Of a stretch of 64,000 nucleotides of DNA, positions 43,814 through 51,923 are shown piece after piece (within the stretch, counting starts at the first letter, position 1; every line of letters starts with the position of its first letter). This stretch comes from Paenibacillus mesophilus (lineage in GTDB: Bacteria > Bacillota > Bacilli > Paenibacillales > NBRC-103111). The position numbers and the translations under genes were made by a program. The stretch is taken from positions 62,001 through 126,000 of the forward strand of contig NZ_VCRA01000008.1 in NCBI RefSeq assembly GCF_005938385.1, given 5' to 3'. Below the pieces are notes generated by a model, which ran no database searches, was not told the DNA's origin, and worked only from the letters and a program-made list of their open reading frames with translations.

Positions 43814-45151
43814 CTAATTCCGCTTTGCTTCCGCCACAACCTTATCCGCCTCCTCCGCAGCTTCGCGCAGCGCCGTATTCAGATCAACAGTGCCTTTCGC
43901 AATATCGGGAATACGCTTGGTCAGCAGCCCCTTCACGGACAGCTGGTATTTCGATTTCATCACGATCGGCGCGGGCTTGTTGTAGAAAACCGCGTTCCAG
44001 TTTTTGTCCTTGAAGACGGTTTCTCGGGCGTACGCTTTCTTAACTTGCTCGTCATCGATGACAGGCATGAAGCCCTTCTTGGAAAAATTCATCTGCTGCT
44101 CCGCGGACGTCAGGTATTTGATGAGTTCCATCGCCGCGTCCTTATGCCGGGAAATGGAAGTAACACCGAAGACAAATGGTGCCATCTGCGAGCCGACGCC
44201 CGGCTTATCCTTAAACGTCGGCAGCGCTACGAGGTCCCACTGGATTTTCTCCATGTCTTTCGGAACGCCGAACGGAAACTGCGAAAGGAAGGCGAACATC
44301 GCCAGTTCCTGGCTGTTCGTCAGCTCAAACCGATACGGGATTGCCTTTAGGGCGGTCACGCGGTCTTTGTAGCCTTGATCCGCGGCGGGTTCGATAAAAT
44401 AAGTCGAGATCATTTTTTTCCAGGCGTCCGCTGTAAACGTCGCCTTCTCCGAAACCGGGTCCAAATAAGGCTGCGACAGTTGGTTGTTCCCGAGCAGGTG
44501 GGGGGCCGACGCGGCGAAGCCGAGGTACATTTTGCCCCCTTCATTCCGAGTCAGCTTTCTAGCCAGCTCCAGCGTCTCATCCCAGAACATGCCGTCCTTG
44601 GGGTAAGGAACACCGAACATATCGAACAAGCCCTTATTGTAATACATCACCTGCACCGTATTGGTGACCGGCAGCGCATAAAGCTTGCCTCCCCCAGAGC
44701 TGCGGATGCCGTCGATCAGCGATTGCTGGAACGTCCCAAGATTGACTCCATGCTTTTGGGCCAGCTCCGTCATATCGTGCTGGAGATTGGACGATTGCGA
44801 CAGCTGGGGGTAGTAGGCGATGGACTGAAAAAGAATATCGATCTGTTGCTTCTCACCCAGCAGCTCGTTGATCGATTTGCCTTTACCGTCTGCAATATAT
44901 TTGATCGTATAGTTGGGAAATTTTTGGCGCAGCGCGTTGCCGTATTGATCGTTAAAACTCTCTTCGTTGGCGCCCGCATTAGAATAAATGACGATCTCGA
45001 TCGGTTCCCCGGGCTTAGCCGTCTGGCCGCTCCCGTCTTTGCCCGCAGTCCCTTCTCCGGCAACGCCCTTCCCTGCGCCGCTCTCCCCGCCGCATCCAGC
45101 CAGGACGGCAAGAGCCACAAAACTTATCAAAGCCAACTTCCTGTCAACCAT
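43814..45151 (-). CDS. Extracellular solute-binding lipoprotein, family 1
   Basis: 445 residues with ATG at 45151. The lipobox is VLAGC with Cys20, followed by a Gly/Ala-rich linker. The hinge motif YYNKGLFDMFGVPYPKDGMF occurs near residue 175 and the tail is DLNTALREAAEEADKVV. It is upstream of the SGNH-hydrolase gene on the same strand, 208 bases apart, with the cre-like site in between. No permease nearby. The long upstream gap (45152-45683) holds AGGGGGTGAT-type repeats. Confidence 0.93.
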   Translation of the reverse strand: MVDRKLALISFVALAVLAGCGGESGAGKGVAGEGTAGKDGSGQTAKPGEPIEIVIYSNAGANEESFNDQYGNALRQKFPNYTIKYIADGKGKSINELLGEKQQIDILFQSIAYYPQLSQSSNLQHDMTELAQKHGVNLGTFQQSLIDGIRSSGGGKLYALPVTNTVQVMYYNKGLFDMFGVPYPKDGMFWDETLELARKLTRNEGGKMYLGFAASAPHLLGNNQLSQPYLDPVSEKATFTADAWKKMISTYFIEPAADQGYKDRVTALKAIPYRFELTNSQELAMFAFLSQFPFGVPKDMEKIQWDLVALPTFKDKPGVGSQMAPFVFGVTSISRHKDAAMELIKYLTSAEQQMNFSKKGFMPVIDDEQVKKAYARETVFKDKNWNAVFYNKPAPIVMKSKYQLSVKGLLTKRIPDIAKGTVDLNTALREAAEEADKVVAEAKRN

Positions 45152-45436
45152 CGTATTTCCCCCTTGAATTTATTCGTACCCTGATAATCCTCGCTGCCAT
45201 GCCATTCGTTCGCCTCGTCGGTCATTACATTACCGCCGGCCAACTGCCATAGCACCGCGAACCGGACGAACTCCCCTACGGGCAGCAGCCGACGATGATA
45301 TCCATTAATGTTTCCGACTCAGCTTGCCTAACGCTTTACTTTTGCGCTGTTGTCTGAGCCATCTTTTTCCTCCCGAAAGGAACCGTCTCTTCACATCGCA
45401 AAACAACCGGATAGACCGGTTCGTTCGACTCCGGCT

Positions 45437-45594
45437 TAGGGGGTGATCCCCCTTCGGGCGACAATAATGCGGCGGTCGGCTAGATCTCGGTTGCGCATTT
45501 ATCGCACGCCGTTAAAAGGGGGATGGCCGCAATCCCTTCTTTTCACCAGTAATCGAATTCCCTTTGACTTGATCCATAAATCACCCCCTTTTAA
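45437..45594. promoter_or_regulatory. Inverted AGGGGG repeats in a long upstream region
   Basis: AGGGGGTGATCCCCC at 45437-45451 is a small hairpin. TTAAAAGGGGG at 45512-45522 is repeated inverted as CCCCCTTTTAA at 45584-45594, and ATCACCCCC at 45580-45588 echoes the first motif on the other strand. The stretch 45152-45683 lies between two minus-strand transcription units and has no gene that I can see. These may be operators for the downstream lipoprotein gene; no regulator can be assigned. Confidence 0.35.
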
Positions 45595-45683
45595 ATCGAA
45601 TATTTTTATATATTTCATAACATATATAATATATAATACTGTATTTTATTTATCAATCGAAATAATTGCTTGGAAATGAAGAA

Positions 45684-45710
45684 AAGCTGCCGATGATCTT
45701 ACGGCAGCTT
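45684..45710 (-). terminator. Terminator of the ceramidase-like operon
   Basis: AAGCTGCCG at 45684-45692 pairs with CGGCAGCTT at 45702-45710; on the minus strand TTTTCTTC follows. The 224 bases between it and the upstream gene (45711-45933) show no recognisable gene. Confidence 0.75.
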
Positions 45711-45933
45711 AAGTGGGGTTGCAAGATAAAAAACCTTTGTAAATTTAAGTATGACTTCCTCAGCCATGAATTGAATTAACGGAATTTCCCGTGTCTATTG
45801 ACTCTCATGCCTGCAGCGGCTGACGCCGGCCAGTCCCATCGCACCGGTGTATGCGTATTGTTGCCGGAGACGAGTAGGTGTCCGACGCTGTCGTCCCGGT
45901 CGTGCTGACTTTAGCAGCACAGTGTTCTTTAAA

Positions 45934-47211
45934 CTACAAAGCACAAAATGCCGCCGTAAACGCCTCTGCCATCCGCGTGTCAATACCGGGGCGGAAAGGG
46001 CCTTTCAGTCCGTATTCGACGACAGATCCTTCTGCCTCATAGCCGCCCTCAGCTATGATTTGGTCATCGGGTATATAGGCGGTCGCATCCGCATACCCCC
46101 AGAACAGAAGCGTGACACCCGGGAACAGCCGCTCCAGCTTATTCTTCACTTCGTAACACGGCTCTCCGCCCATATAGGCGATATAGAGATCGGCACTTAA
46201 CCGGATAAGCCCGGCTGGTAGGATGACATAGTCCGGCATGTGATCATAATGGTTTAGTACTCTATTCGCCATGCCGACCAGCCCCGGCCGGGAGGCTGGA
46301 TCATTTGCGATTGCAGCAAAATGGTTTTTCGGATATGGATCTATTTCTAGGTGTATCCTGAACTGAAAGGCGGCCACATCCGGTTGCACCTGAACCATAG
46401 CCTTCGGATTGGAAAAGAGCAGCTTGATCGCTTGAACGATTGAAATCGCCATTTCATTTATTTCGTCATAGGTGCACGTAATGAATGTACCCTTGTATGC
46501 CGTCGCCTTCGGCCGACTGTTTCCGCCAGCCCCCTGGAAGAAAATGCCCATCGCACCGAAATACTCGGCTTCAAGCAGGTGGCATATACGGCCGGGATAA
46601 TCCCCCGAGAGGTACATAGTATCTCGGACCGTGACGGGATGGCAGGCGTAATTGAACAAAACGACTTTTGTCCGTCCGTTTAAATCCAATACCCTCAGCA
46701 CATGCAAGCGATCATCTTTTGCCCCTTCCGGGTTCGGCATGTTCTGCATTTCTCCGTTTACCAATAGCCTGCGATTGATATTCCAGTCCCCGTCCACTCC
46801 TCCGGACTGCAGCGTCCCTTCGAACGTATTGACCATTGCCCTCGACACGCAGCTCTTAATTCTTTCCATCAAGAATCGCTCATACTCGGGCGAATGCTGG
46901 CTTGCATCGTCATAACCCGCCATTGCGGGACCGCCATGAGTATGGCTGTAGGTAAGGAAGAAATGGTCCGCCGGGATACTGAAGGCTGTTTCGACCCACT
47001 TCTGCAGCTCCTCGGTTAGGGAGAAATCGTGGAACAACAGGTCGAGTGATACGAATATCAGCTTCGTCTCACCGTCTTGCACAAGTAACGTCCGCACATA
47101 CAGATCGTCGTGTATGCCTTGAAACGGTTTATTGAAAAAGGAGCCGTATCCCCCCATGTAAGTGAGCAAATCCGGGGTGATCAAATCTTTGGCAACTCCA
47201 AAACGCATCAT
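45934..47211 (-). CDS. Neutral/alkaline ceramidase-like hydrolase domain protein
   Basis: 425 residues from ATG 47211 (AGGTGA is 3 bases upstream; the adjacent ATG at 47208 is equally possible). The frame extends to 47283 but that lies inside the previous gene. Motifs of the neutral ceramidase N-terminal fold are DLITPDLLTYMGGYG, DDLYVRTLLVQDGETKLIFVS, FFLTYSHTHGGPAM with metal-binding His, NYACHPVTV, and GIFFQGAGGNSRP. The C-terminal Ig-like domain is absent. No signal peptide. It probably hydrolyses an amide or ester; in bacteria such short members occur in sugar loci. It follows a cupin gene by 17 bases. Confidence 0.8.
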   Translation of the reverse strand: MMRFGVAKDLITPDLLTYMGGYGSFFNKPFQGIHDDLYVRTLLVQDGETKLIFVSLDLLFHDFSLTEELQKWVETAFSIPADHFFLTYSHTHGGPAMAGYDDASQHSPEYERFLMERIKSCVSRAMVNTFEGTLQSGGVDGDWNINRRLLVNGEMQNMPNPEGAKDDRLHVLRVLDLNGRTKVVLFNYACHPVTVRDTMYLSGDYPGRICHLLEAEYFGAMGIFFQGAGGNSRPKATAYKGTFITCTYDEINEMAISIVQAIKLLFSNPKAMVQVQPDVAAFQFRIHLEIDPYPKNHFAAIANDPASRPGLVGMANRVLNHYDHMPDYVILPAGLIRLSADLYIAYMGGEPCYEVKNKLERLFPGVTLLFWGYADATAYIPDDQIIAEGGYEAEGSVVEYGLKGPFRPGIDTRMAEAFTAAFCAL

Positions 47212-47228
47212 TCTCACCTGCCTTCGTC

Positions 47229-47585
47229 TTACTTGTGATGGACGGGTTGGCCCGGGATTCGATCCGGCCAGTTCGCGACGCAAATGTACTCGAAATCCTC
47301 TTCGGAGATACAGGTCGCCTGGTGCTCTACATCGCGCGGGATGTAGACGACGTCCCCGAACTCGACCTCATAAACGGTTTGGTTCAGTCTGAGACTGGCT
47401 CGACCACCCATGATGATGTAGACTTCCTCTTCATCGTCGTGATTGCCGATCGTTGTGCTCTGGCCTTTGGGGAGTCGGACATAGTTGCTGGAGATCGTCT
47501 CCGCTTCGTGTTCTTCCAGGAAGGTGACGCCATCCCCCTCATAGCCGGGAAGTTGGGAAAGTTTCTTCACGAATGGTTGTGCCAT
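47229..47585 (-). CDS. Cupin-domain protein
   Basis: 118 residues with one cupin barrel: motif 1 GNHDDEEEVYIIMGGRASLR and motif 2 VEFGDVVYIPRDVEHQATCI, with the metal-binding His/Glu positions preserved. Probably a sugar-phosphate isomerase or lyase, or a small ligand-binding protein; not decidable. GGAGGAAAC precedes ATG at 47585. It heads the unit containing the ceramidase-like gene and is divergent from the AraC gene at 47734. Confidence 0.85.
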   Translation of the reverse strand: MAQPFVKKLSQLPGYEGDGVTFLEEHEAETISSNYVRLPKGQSTTIGNHDDEEEVYIIMGGRASLRLNQTVYEVEFGDVVYIPRDVEHQATCISEEDFEYICVANWPDRIPGQPVHHK

Positions 47586-47733
47586 AGCTTGTTTCCTCCG
47601 TTTATAGTACTATTTTTTTAACTGCACCATGAGTATAGCTTGGAGGATAGGAAGGAAGTAGCCGACCATACGCCATCTTTTGCAGAATCATGTCACTATA
47701 GTGCAAGTTCAGCTTACATTTGAGAGTGAGGGC

Positions 47734-48633
47734 ATGGTTATCGAATTCATCGCTGCAACCAATATTATGATCCAAACCCGGATTGGGAGCTTGATGTTTA
47801 CCATACACATGGATGCAACCTTTTTATGTGACGGCTCGCCCGCGATGCAGAATCAGCACAATCATGCGATGAGCGAACTGCATTTCGTTGAATCCGGTTC
47901 CGGTCTGTTAGCGTTGAGCGGTAAGGAGGAAGAACTCATCCCTCATACGGTCTACTTGATTCCGTCCGGCCTGTACCACGCTTTCCAGTCGGATCGCTTC
48001 ACACTGTTACGCAAATACACGTTCCGTTTCGAATATTCCGTAACCGATGAGCTCTCGGATGGCCCGCCTGAAGAGGCAGAAACGTTGAAAGAAGTTTTAT
48101 TTTCCAAGGAGCTTCGCCGTATCCCGAATCAAGAGTGCTTGCTACCATTGTTCAAACGGATCGTCCGTGAATTGCAAGAGCGTCGTCTTGGTTACTATAC
48201 CATCGTGCAGGCGGGCTTCAACGAAATCCTGATCGAGCTTATGCGTGCTTTGACTAGCTTCAGCGCTGCTCCCGTTCCGACTCCTCTCCCAGGTGTTGAC
48301 GATGCGCGCAGCCAGTTAATTGATAACTATTTCGATCAGTATTCCTCCCAGCTGACCATTGAACATTTATCCGGCCTGCTTCACCTCAGCACTCGTCAAA
48401 CGACTCGAGTCCTGCAGCAGATGTACAAGAAAACCTTCAGTGAGAAATTGGCGGACATTCGGATCGAGGCGGCGCGTAAGCAGCTTGCACACACCAAACT
48501 CCCGGTCGCCCTCATCGCAGAGCAGCTTGGGTTCACCTCTTCCTCATTTTTTTGCAAAACGTTCAAAAAACGGACCGGGACCACTCCGCAGGCGTATCGA
48601 AGAATGAATGCAATTAGACGCATTTTGGAATAA
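47734..48633 (+). CDS. AraC-family transcriptional regulator
   Basis: 299 residues from ATG 47734; GAGAGTGAGGG is upstream and the longer frame to 47680 has no ribosome site. A cupin-like ligand domain (HNHAMSELHFVESGSGLLAL) fills the first 150 residues. The C-terminal DNA-binding domain has LSGLLHLSTRQTTRVLQQMY and LIAEQLGFTSSSFFCKTFKK, ending TPQAYRR. It is divergent from the cupin/ceramidase-like genes and is the likely local activator. Confidence 0.9.
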   Translation: MVIEFIAATNIMIQTRIGSLMFTIHMDATFLCDGSPAMQNQHNHAMSELHFVESGSGLLALSGKEEELIPHTVYLIPSGLYHAFQSDRFTLLRKYTFRFEYSVTDELSDGPPEEAETLKEVLFSKELRRIPNQECLLPLFKRIVRELQERRLGYYTIVQAGFNEILIELMRALTSFSAAPVPTPLPGVDDARSQLIDNYFDQYSSQLTIEHLSGLLHLSTRQTTRVLQQMYKKTFSEKLADIRIEAARKQLAHTKLPVALIAEQLGFTSSSFFCKTFKKRTGTTPQAYRRMNAIRRILE

Positions 48634-48664
48634 TAGGCTGGTCAAAAAAATGGAGGTGTTCTTT

Positions 48665-49033
48665 ATGCAAGAAACAACAAGCTTGTACGAAAAAGTAGGC
48701 GGAGAAGAAGCAATTTCAAAAGTGGTTGATTATTTTTACGATGAATTGGTTTTGAAAGACGAAACTGTAAACCACTTTTTTAAAAACACGGATATGGACA
48801 AACAGCGCCGTCATCAAACCAAATTTATCAGCTTCGCCTTAGGGGGGCCCAATCAGTACTCAGGTAACTCAATGGCAAAAGCACACAACGGGATGAACAT
48901 TCAGCCTGAGCATTTTGATGCAATCGTGAAGCATCTGCACGATGCGCTTGCTCTCTTTGGGGTCGTTGAAGAGGATATCCATCAAGCTTTGAATAAAGTA
49001 GCGGTTTTACGTGATGACATTCTTTATAAATAG
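48665..49033 (+). CDS. Group I truncated haemoglobin
   Basis: 122 residues from ATG 48665 with GGAGGTG 7 bases upstream (an in-frame ATG at 48650 is rejected as it is part of the ribosome site). Group I features: SLYEKVGGEEAISKVVDYFY at the N-terminus, DMDKQRRHQTKFISFALGG, MAKAHNGMNIQPEHFDAIV with the proximal His of the F helix, and LNKVAVLRDDILYK at the end. It binds haem and O2 or NO, in detoxification or sensing. Ends at a terminator. Confidence 0.92.
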   Translation: MQETTSLYEKVGGEEAISKVVDYFYDELVLKDETVNHFFKNTDMDKQRRHQTKFISFALGGPNQYSGNSMAKAHNGMNIQPEHFDAIVKHLHDALALFGVVEEDIHQALNKVAVLRDDILYK

Positions 49034-49047
49034 GCATAGGTTTCAAG

Positions 49048-49073
49048 GCGGGGCGCACAGGCCCCGCTTTCTA
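49048..49073 (+). terminator. Terminator of the haemoglobin gene
   Basis: GCGGGGC at 49048-49054 pairs with GCCCCGC at 49061-49067, followed by TTTCTAT. Confidence 0.8.
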
Positions 49074-49087
49074 TGTGCCCCGCGCGC

Positions 49088-49810
49088 TCAAGACATCCTC
49101 GTAATATCGTCCGATACCCAATCGGTAGCCTTCATCCGCTCATGCCCCGCGATCGCTTCAAGCAAAGAGTGATCGGACGGGTTATCCCACGTCATCTTAA
49201 CCGCCATGCTCGGAGCAAACTTTCCCGCATCTTCCTCGTTCACCTGCACGGTCATGGCTCCCCGCTTGGCTGGAGTGGTCAGCGACGCCAGTATCTCCTT
49301 GTCGTCCCACCTCTCCCAGTTGTCTTTCGTCATTGAAGCCGGCGGTCCGACCCAGATCAGCCCACCACACCATGCATACTGCGAACTCTGTCGACGAACC
49401 CCGAACCGTTGCGGCCCCAGAATATCGGTCAACGATTTGACGAACAGCAGCTTCGTCTTGTCTCTTCCCGCTCCGCGCATCACGATGCCGGAATGACGAA
49501 TATACAAAATGTCCGATAAGAGGTACTCTCCTTCGGGAACGAAAATCGCCCCGCCTCCCAAAATTGCCGCCCGTTCGATCGCTCGCTTGAATGCGAGGGT
49601 GTCGTCTCTCTGTCCGTCTCCGGCTGCACCGGTATCCTTCACGTTGACGACTATGGGCATATCGGGCAAAGTCTGCTCGCTGTAACGGTATCCTGCAAAC
49701 GAGCAGTCCGGTATATGGGTATGCGTCTGCGCTGCCGCGGCATATTCGTTCCACAATGTGACGCTGTCCGTGACGACAGCATAATCTTTCCATGAATTCG
49801 AATGGTCCAT
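49088..49810 (-). pseudogene. Pectate-lyase-like protein, truncated at the 3' end
   Basis: 240 codons. After a 50-residue lead comes the pectate-lyase-3 motif VKDTGAAGDGQRDDTLAFKR, FVPEGEYLLSDILYIRHSGI and VMRGAGRDKTKL, typical of the entry region of a beta-helix. Family members are usually 500 residues or more; here the frame ends at DDITRMS, just before the terminator of the convergent haemoglobin gene, and no remaining rungs follow in any frame. The 5' end is sound (GAGAGGAGGGAAACG then ATG at 49810). It is therefore a 3'-truncated gene rather than a complete short protein. Confidence 0.7.
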
Positions 49811-49877
49811 CGTTTCCCTCCTCTCTGGATAATCCAGTCTTGTATGTCCCGTTCATATGTCTTAACGACAGTTGCGA

Positions 49878-51209
49878 TTATTTCGATTGCCCTGACGCGA
49901 TGCGCTCTTCCATTTTCTTATTCCCCTCTTCCGCAGCCTCGCGCAAGGCGGTATTTATATCTTTTTTGCCCGTCATCACATTCGTAACCGCGCTGCTTAT
50001 TGTTGACCGGATAGCGAGCACATCTTGGGACATCGTTACAGCCGGTGCGAACTTATTGACGAACATCGCATCGACATTTCTCCCCTTTAACCCGGGTACT
50101 TGCGAGTATGCGGATTTCAAATCCGGTATTTTAACTGCGGGATAGAATCCTCGTTGGGCCAACGTTTTTTGGGCCTCATCCTCAAGCAATGCCGTTATAG
50201 CCAAGAAAGCTTCATTCCTATGTTTACCGACCGAGGAAAGGTAAAAATAGAGCGGTTCGATCCCTGAGCCGATCCCTTTCAAGTCCTCGTAGACCGGATG
50301 GGAAACAATATCCCAATTGGGCGGCACTTGATCGGGATTTCCGATTACGCGATTGCTGTATGTGACCTGCATCGCGATGCGCTGCTTTTTGGCGAAGCCG
50401 TTAAGCGACGCATTTCCTATCAAATACTCGTGCCCCGGTATCTCGAAAAATCGCAAGAAATTACGCATGATGTCTGGCCATCTTCCACTATCAAAAGTGA
50501 CCTTCTTTGTTCTCGGATTCAGCTCCTCTTGCCCGAATGAATTTAACCACAACATATTCCCATTCAAAAAATGATAGCTGAACCCGACATACTGGATGCC
50601 GTTATCGTATCGCGTCAGCTTCTTCGCAAGGTTGTAGGTATCGTCCCAGGTCATCCCGTTAACCGGATAGGAGACACCGAATTTATCGAAAAGATCTTTG
50701 TTGTAAAACATTAGATTATAGTTGATATAGATCGGAAGCGCCGTCAACATGCCATTGCTTGCCTTTTTAACGATGTCTATTGCTGTCGGATCGATGCGGC
50801 TCAGATCGAACTTATATTTTTGGATCAGATCGTTCATATCGGAAACATATCGGAGATCCGCAAGCTATGCAGCATGATTTGCATTGGAGAAAATAATATC
50901 GACGGCTGTTTGGGAGGCGGCAAGATCATTCATTGACAGCGTTTTCGTGTTTAACCATTTGACATGAAAGTTTGGATACTTTCGTTGGACGATTTTCCAA
51001 TAGTTTTCTTGAAAGGCGTCCGGCGAATCATCGCCAAAAGGATAATACACGATCAGCTCGATCGGATCTTTCGTCGCCTCCGGCGTCTTCTCCGCCTGCT
51101 GAAGTGCAATGTCAGTAGTTGCCGATTGTCGGTTCCCATTGCATCCGCTAATAACGATCACGGATATCGATCCCATAAGTACCAAACGCCGCATGTTTCT
51201 TTTAATCAT
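49878..51209 (-). pseudogene. Solute-binding lipoprotein gene interrupted by an in-frame TAG
   Basis: One 443-codon frame from ATG 51209 to a stop at 49878, broken once by TAG at 50865-50867. Before the stop are a lipobox VISGC (Cys23) and 114 residues; after it the same frame continues through FYNKDLFDKFGVSYPVNGMT and the tail DINTALREAAEEGNKKM. The flanking residues (NANHAA before, LADLRYVSDM after) join smoothly. It is a nonsense mutation or a sequencing error; translation would yield a 114-residue lipoprotein fragment. Confidence 0.85.
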
Positions 51210-51330
51210 ACAATGCCCCCCTGCCCTCTTATCGAATAAGACAACTTTATCTTAGATTTCTTGCAGGCATGCAACAATAACAGCAGCGCCTGACTTTTTC
51301 CCAGAAACGGCTAATCTATCGGGGAGATGC

Positions 51331-51378
51331 AAAAAACAAAAAAGCCAGCCGTATCGTCTGATACGGACTGGCTTCGCT
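51331..51378 (-). terminator. Strong terminator closing the export operon
   Basis: On the minus strand AAGCCAGTCCGTATC pairs with GATACGGCTGGCTT (one bulge, 4-base loop), followed by TTTTTTGTTTTTTG. It directly follows the last gene of the C39-exporter operon. Confidence 0.9.
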
Positions 51379-51393
51379 GCCTTTCCAGTTTGG

Positions 51394-51912
51394 TTATACT
51401 ATCGATTCTGCGGTCCGGTTCCCTTCCGCAACCTCAATCAGGCGTTCGGCATATTGATGCAATTGGTGCAGCAATAGTCCGTTCTGTCTGTCGATGCTGA
51501 TCACGGCGGTCTCTTCCGTCAACCAATCGCGATGCACCATCGTATTGTGCTTGAGATAAAGCGTGCCGCTTCCCTCGTACAAGCCGAACGCACCGAGCGG
51601 CAGCAGCATGTTGACGCATGCCGTCGCACGGAGCAGCTCGGGGGCCTTGTCGGCCGGTACACGATCGACAAGAACGGCGAACGACTGCAAGATGTACACG
51701 CCCTCCCGGGCAAACGGTTCCAATCCGGGTATAAAACAAAGCTCCAGGTCGACAATCGAGCCTCGCTCGCCAATGTCGTCAAAACGGACTATCAGCGAAT
51801 AATAGGGAGATTCCTCGACAGGCTCCGCCAAACGAACGGTCAGCCCGGCCGTTTCATAATAACGGCAACATTGCAGCAAGAACGAATCCGGCAACTTATC
51901 CGCACTGGTCAT
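51394..51912 (-). CDS. YbjN/secretion-chaperone-like protein of the export locus
   Basis: 172 residues from ATG 51912 with GGAGGA upstream, 11 bases after the stop of the 548-residue gene. It has no signal peptide or membrane segment. The layout of an N-terminal helix, a five-strand sheet (SLIVRFDDIG, SIVDLELCFI) and a C-terminal helix LLLHQLHQYAERLIEVAEG resembles YbjN and type III secretion chaperones, which bind the N-terminal part of a secreted partner. I infer, and cannot show, that it is the cytoplasmic chaperone of the protein encoded just upstream. Confidence 0.5.
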   Translation of the reverse strand: MTSADKLPDSFLLQCCRYYETAGLTVRLAEPVEESPYYSLIVRFDDIGERGSIVDLELCFIPGLEPFAREGVYILQSFAVLVDRVPADKAPELLRATACVNMLLPLGAFGLYEGSGTLYLKHNTMVHRDWLTEETAVISIDRQNGLLLHQLHQYAERLIEVAEGNRTAESIV

Positions 51913-51923
51913 AGCGTCCTCCG

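Noticed and set aside
45795..45983. Small minus-strand frame between the ceramidase-like gene and its terminator
   Set aside because: Arg-rich composition, no ribosome site and no motif. Another frame has an Asn-rich VSGNN piece that could be a beta-helix scrap, but it is too short to support.
11860..50867. TAG recoding (in-frame TAG at 11860-11862 and at 50865-50867)
   Set aside because: Two interrupted genes invite this idea, but both lie in genes showing decay, no special tRNA or downstream stem is visible, and most other genes end normally, some of them with TAG.
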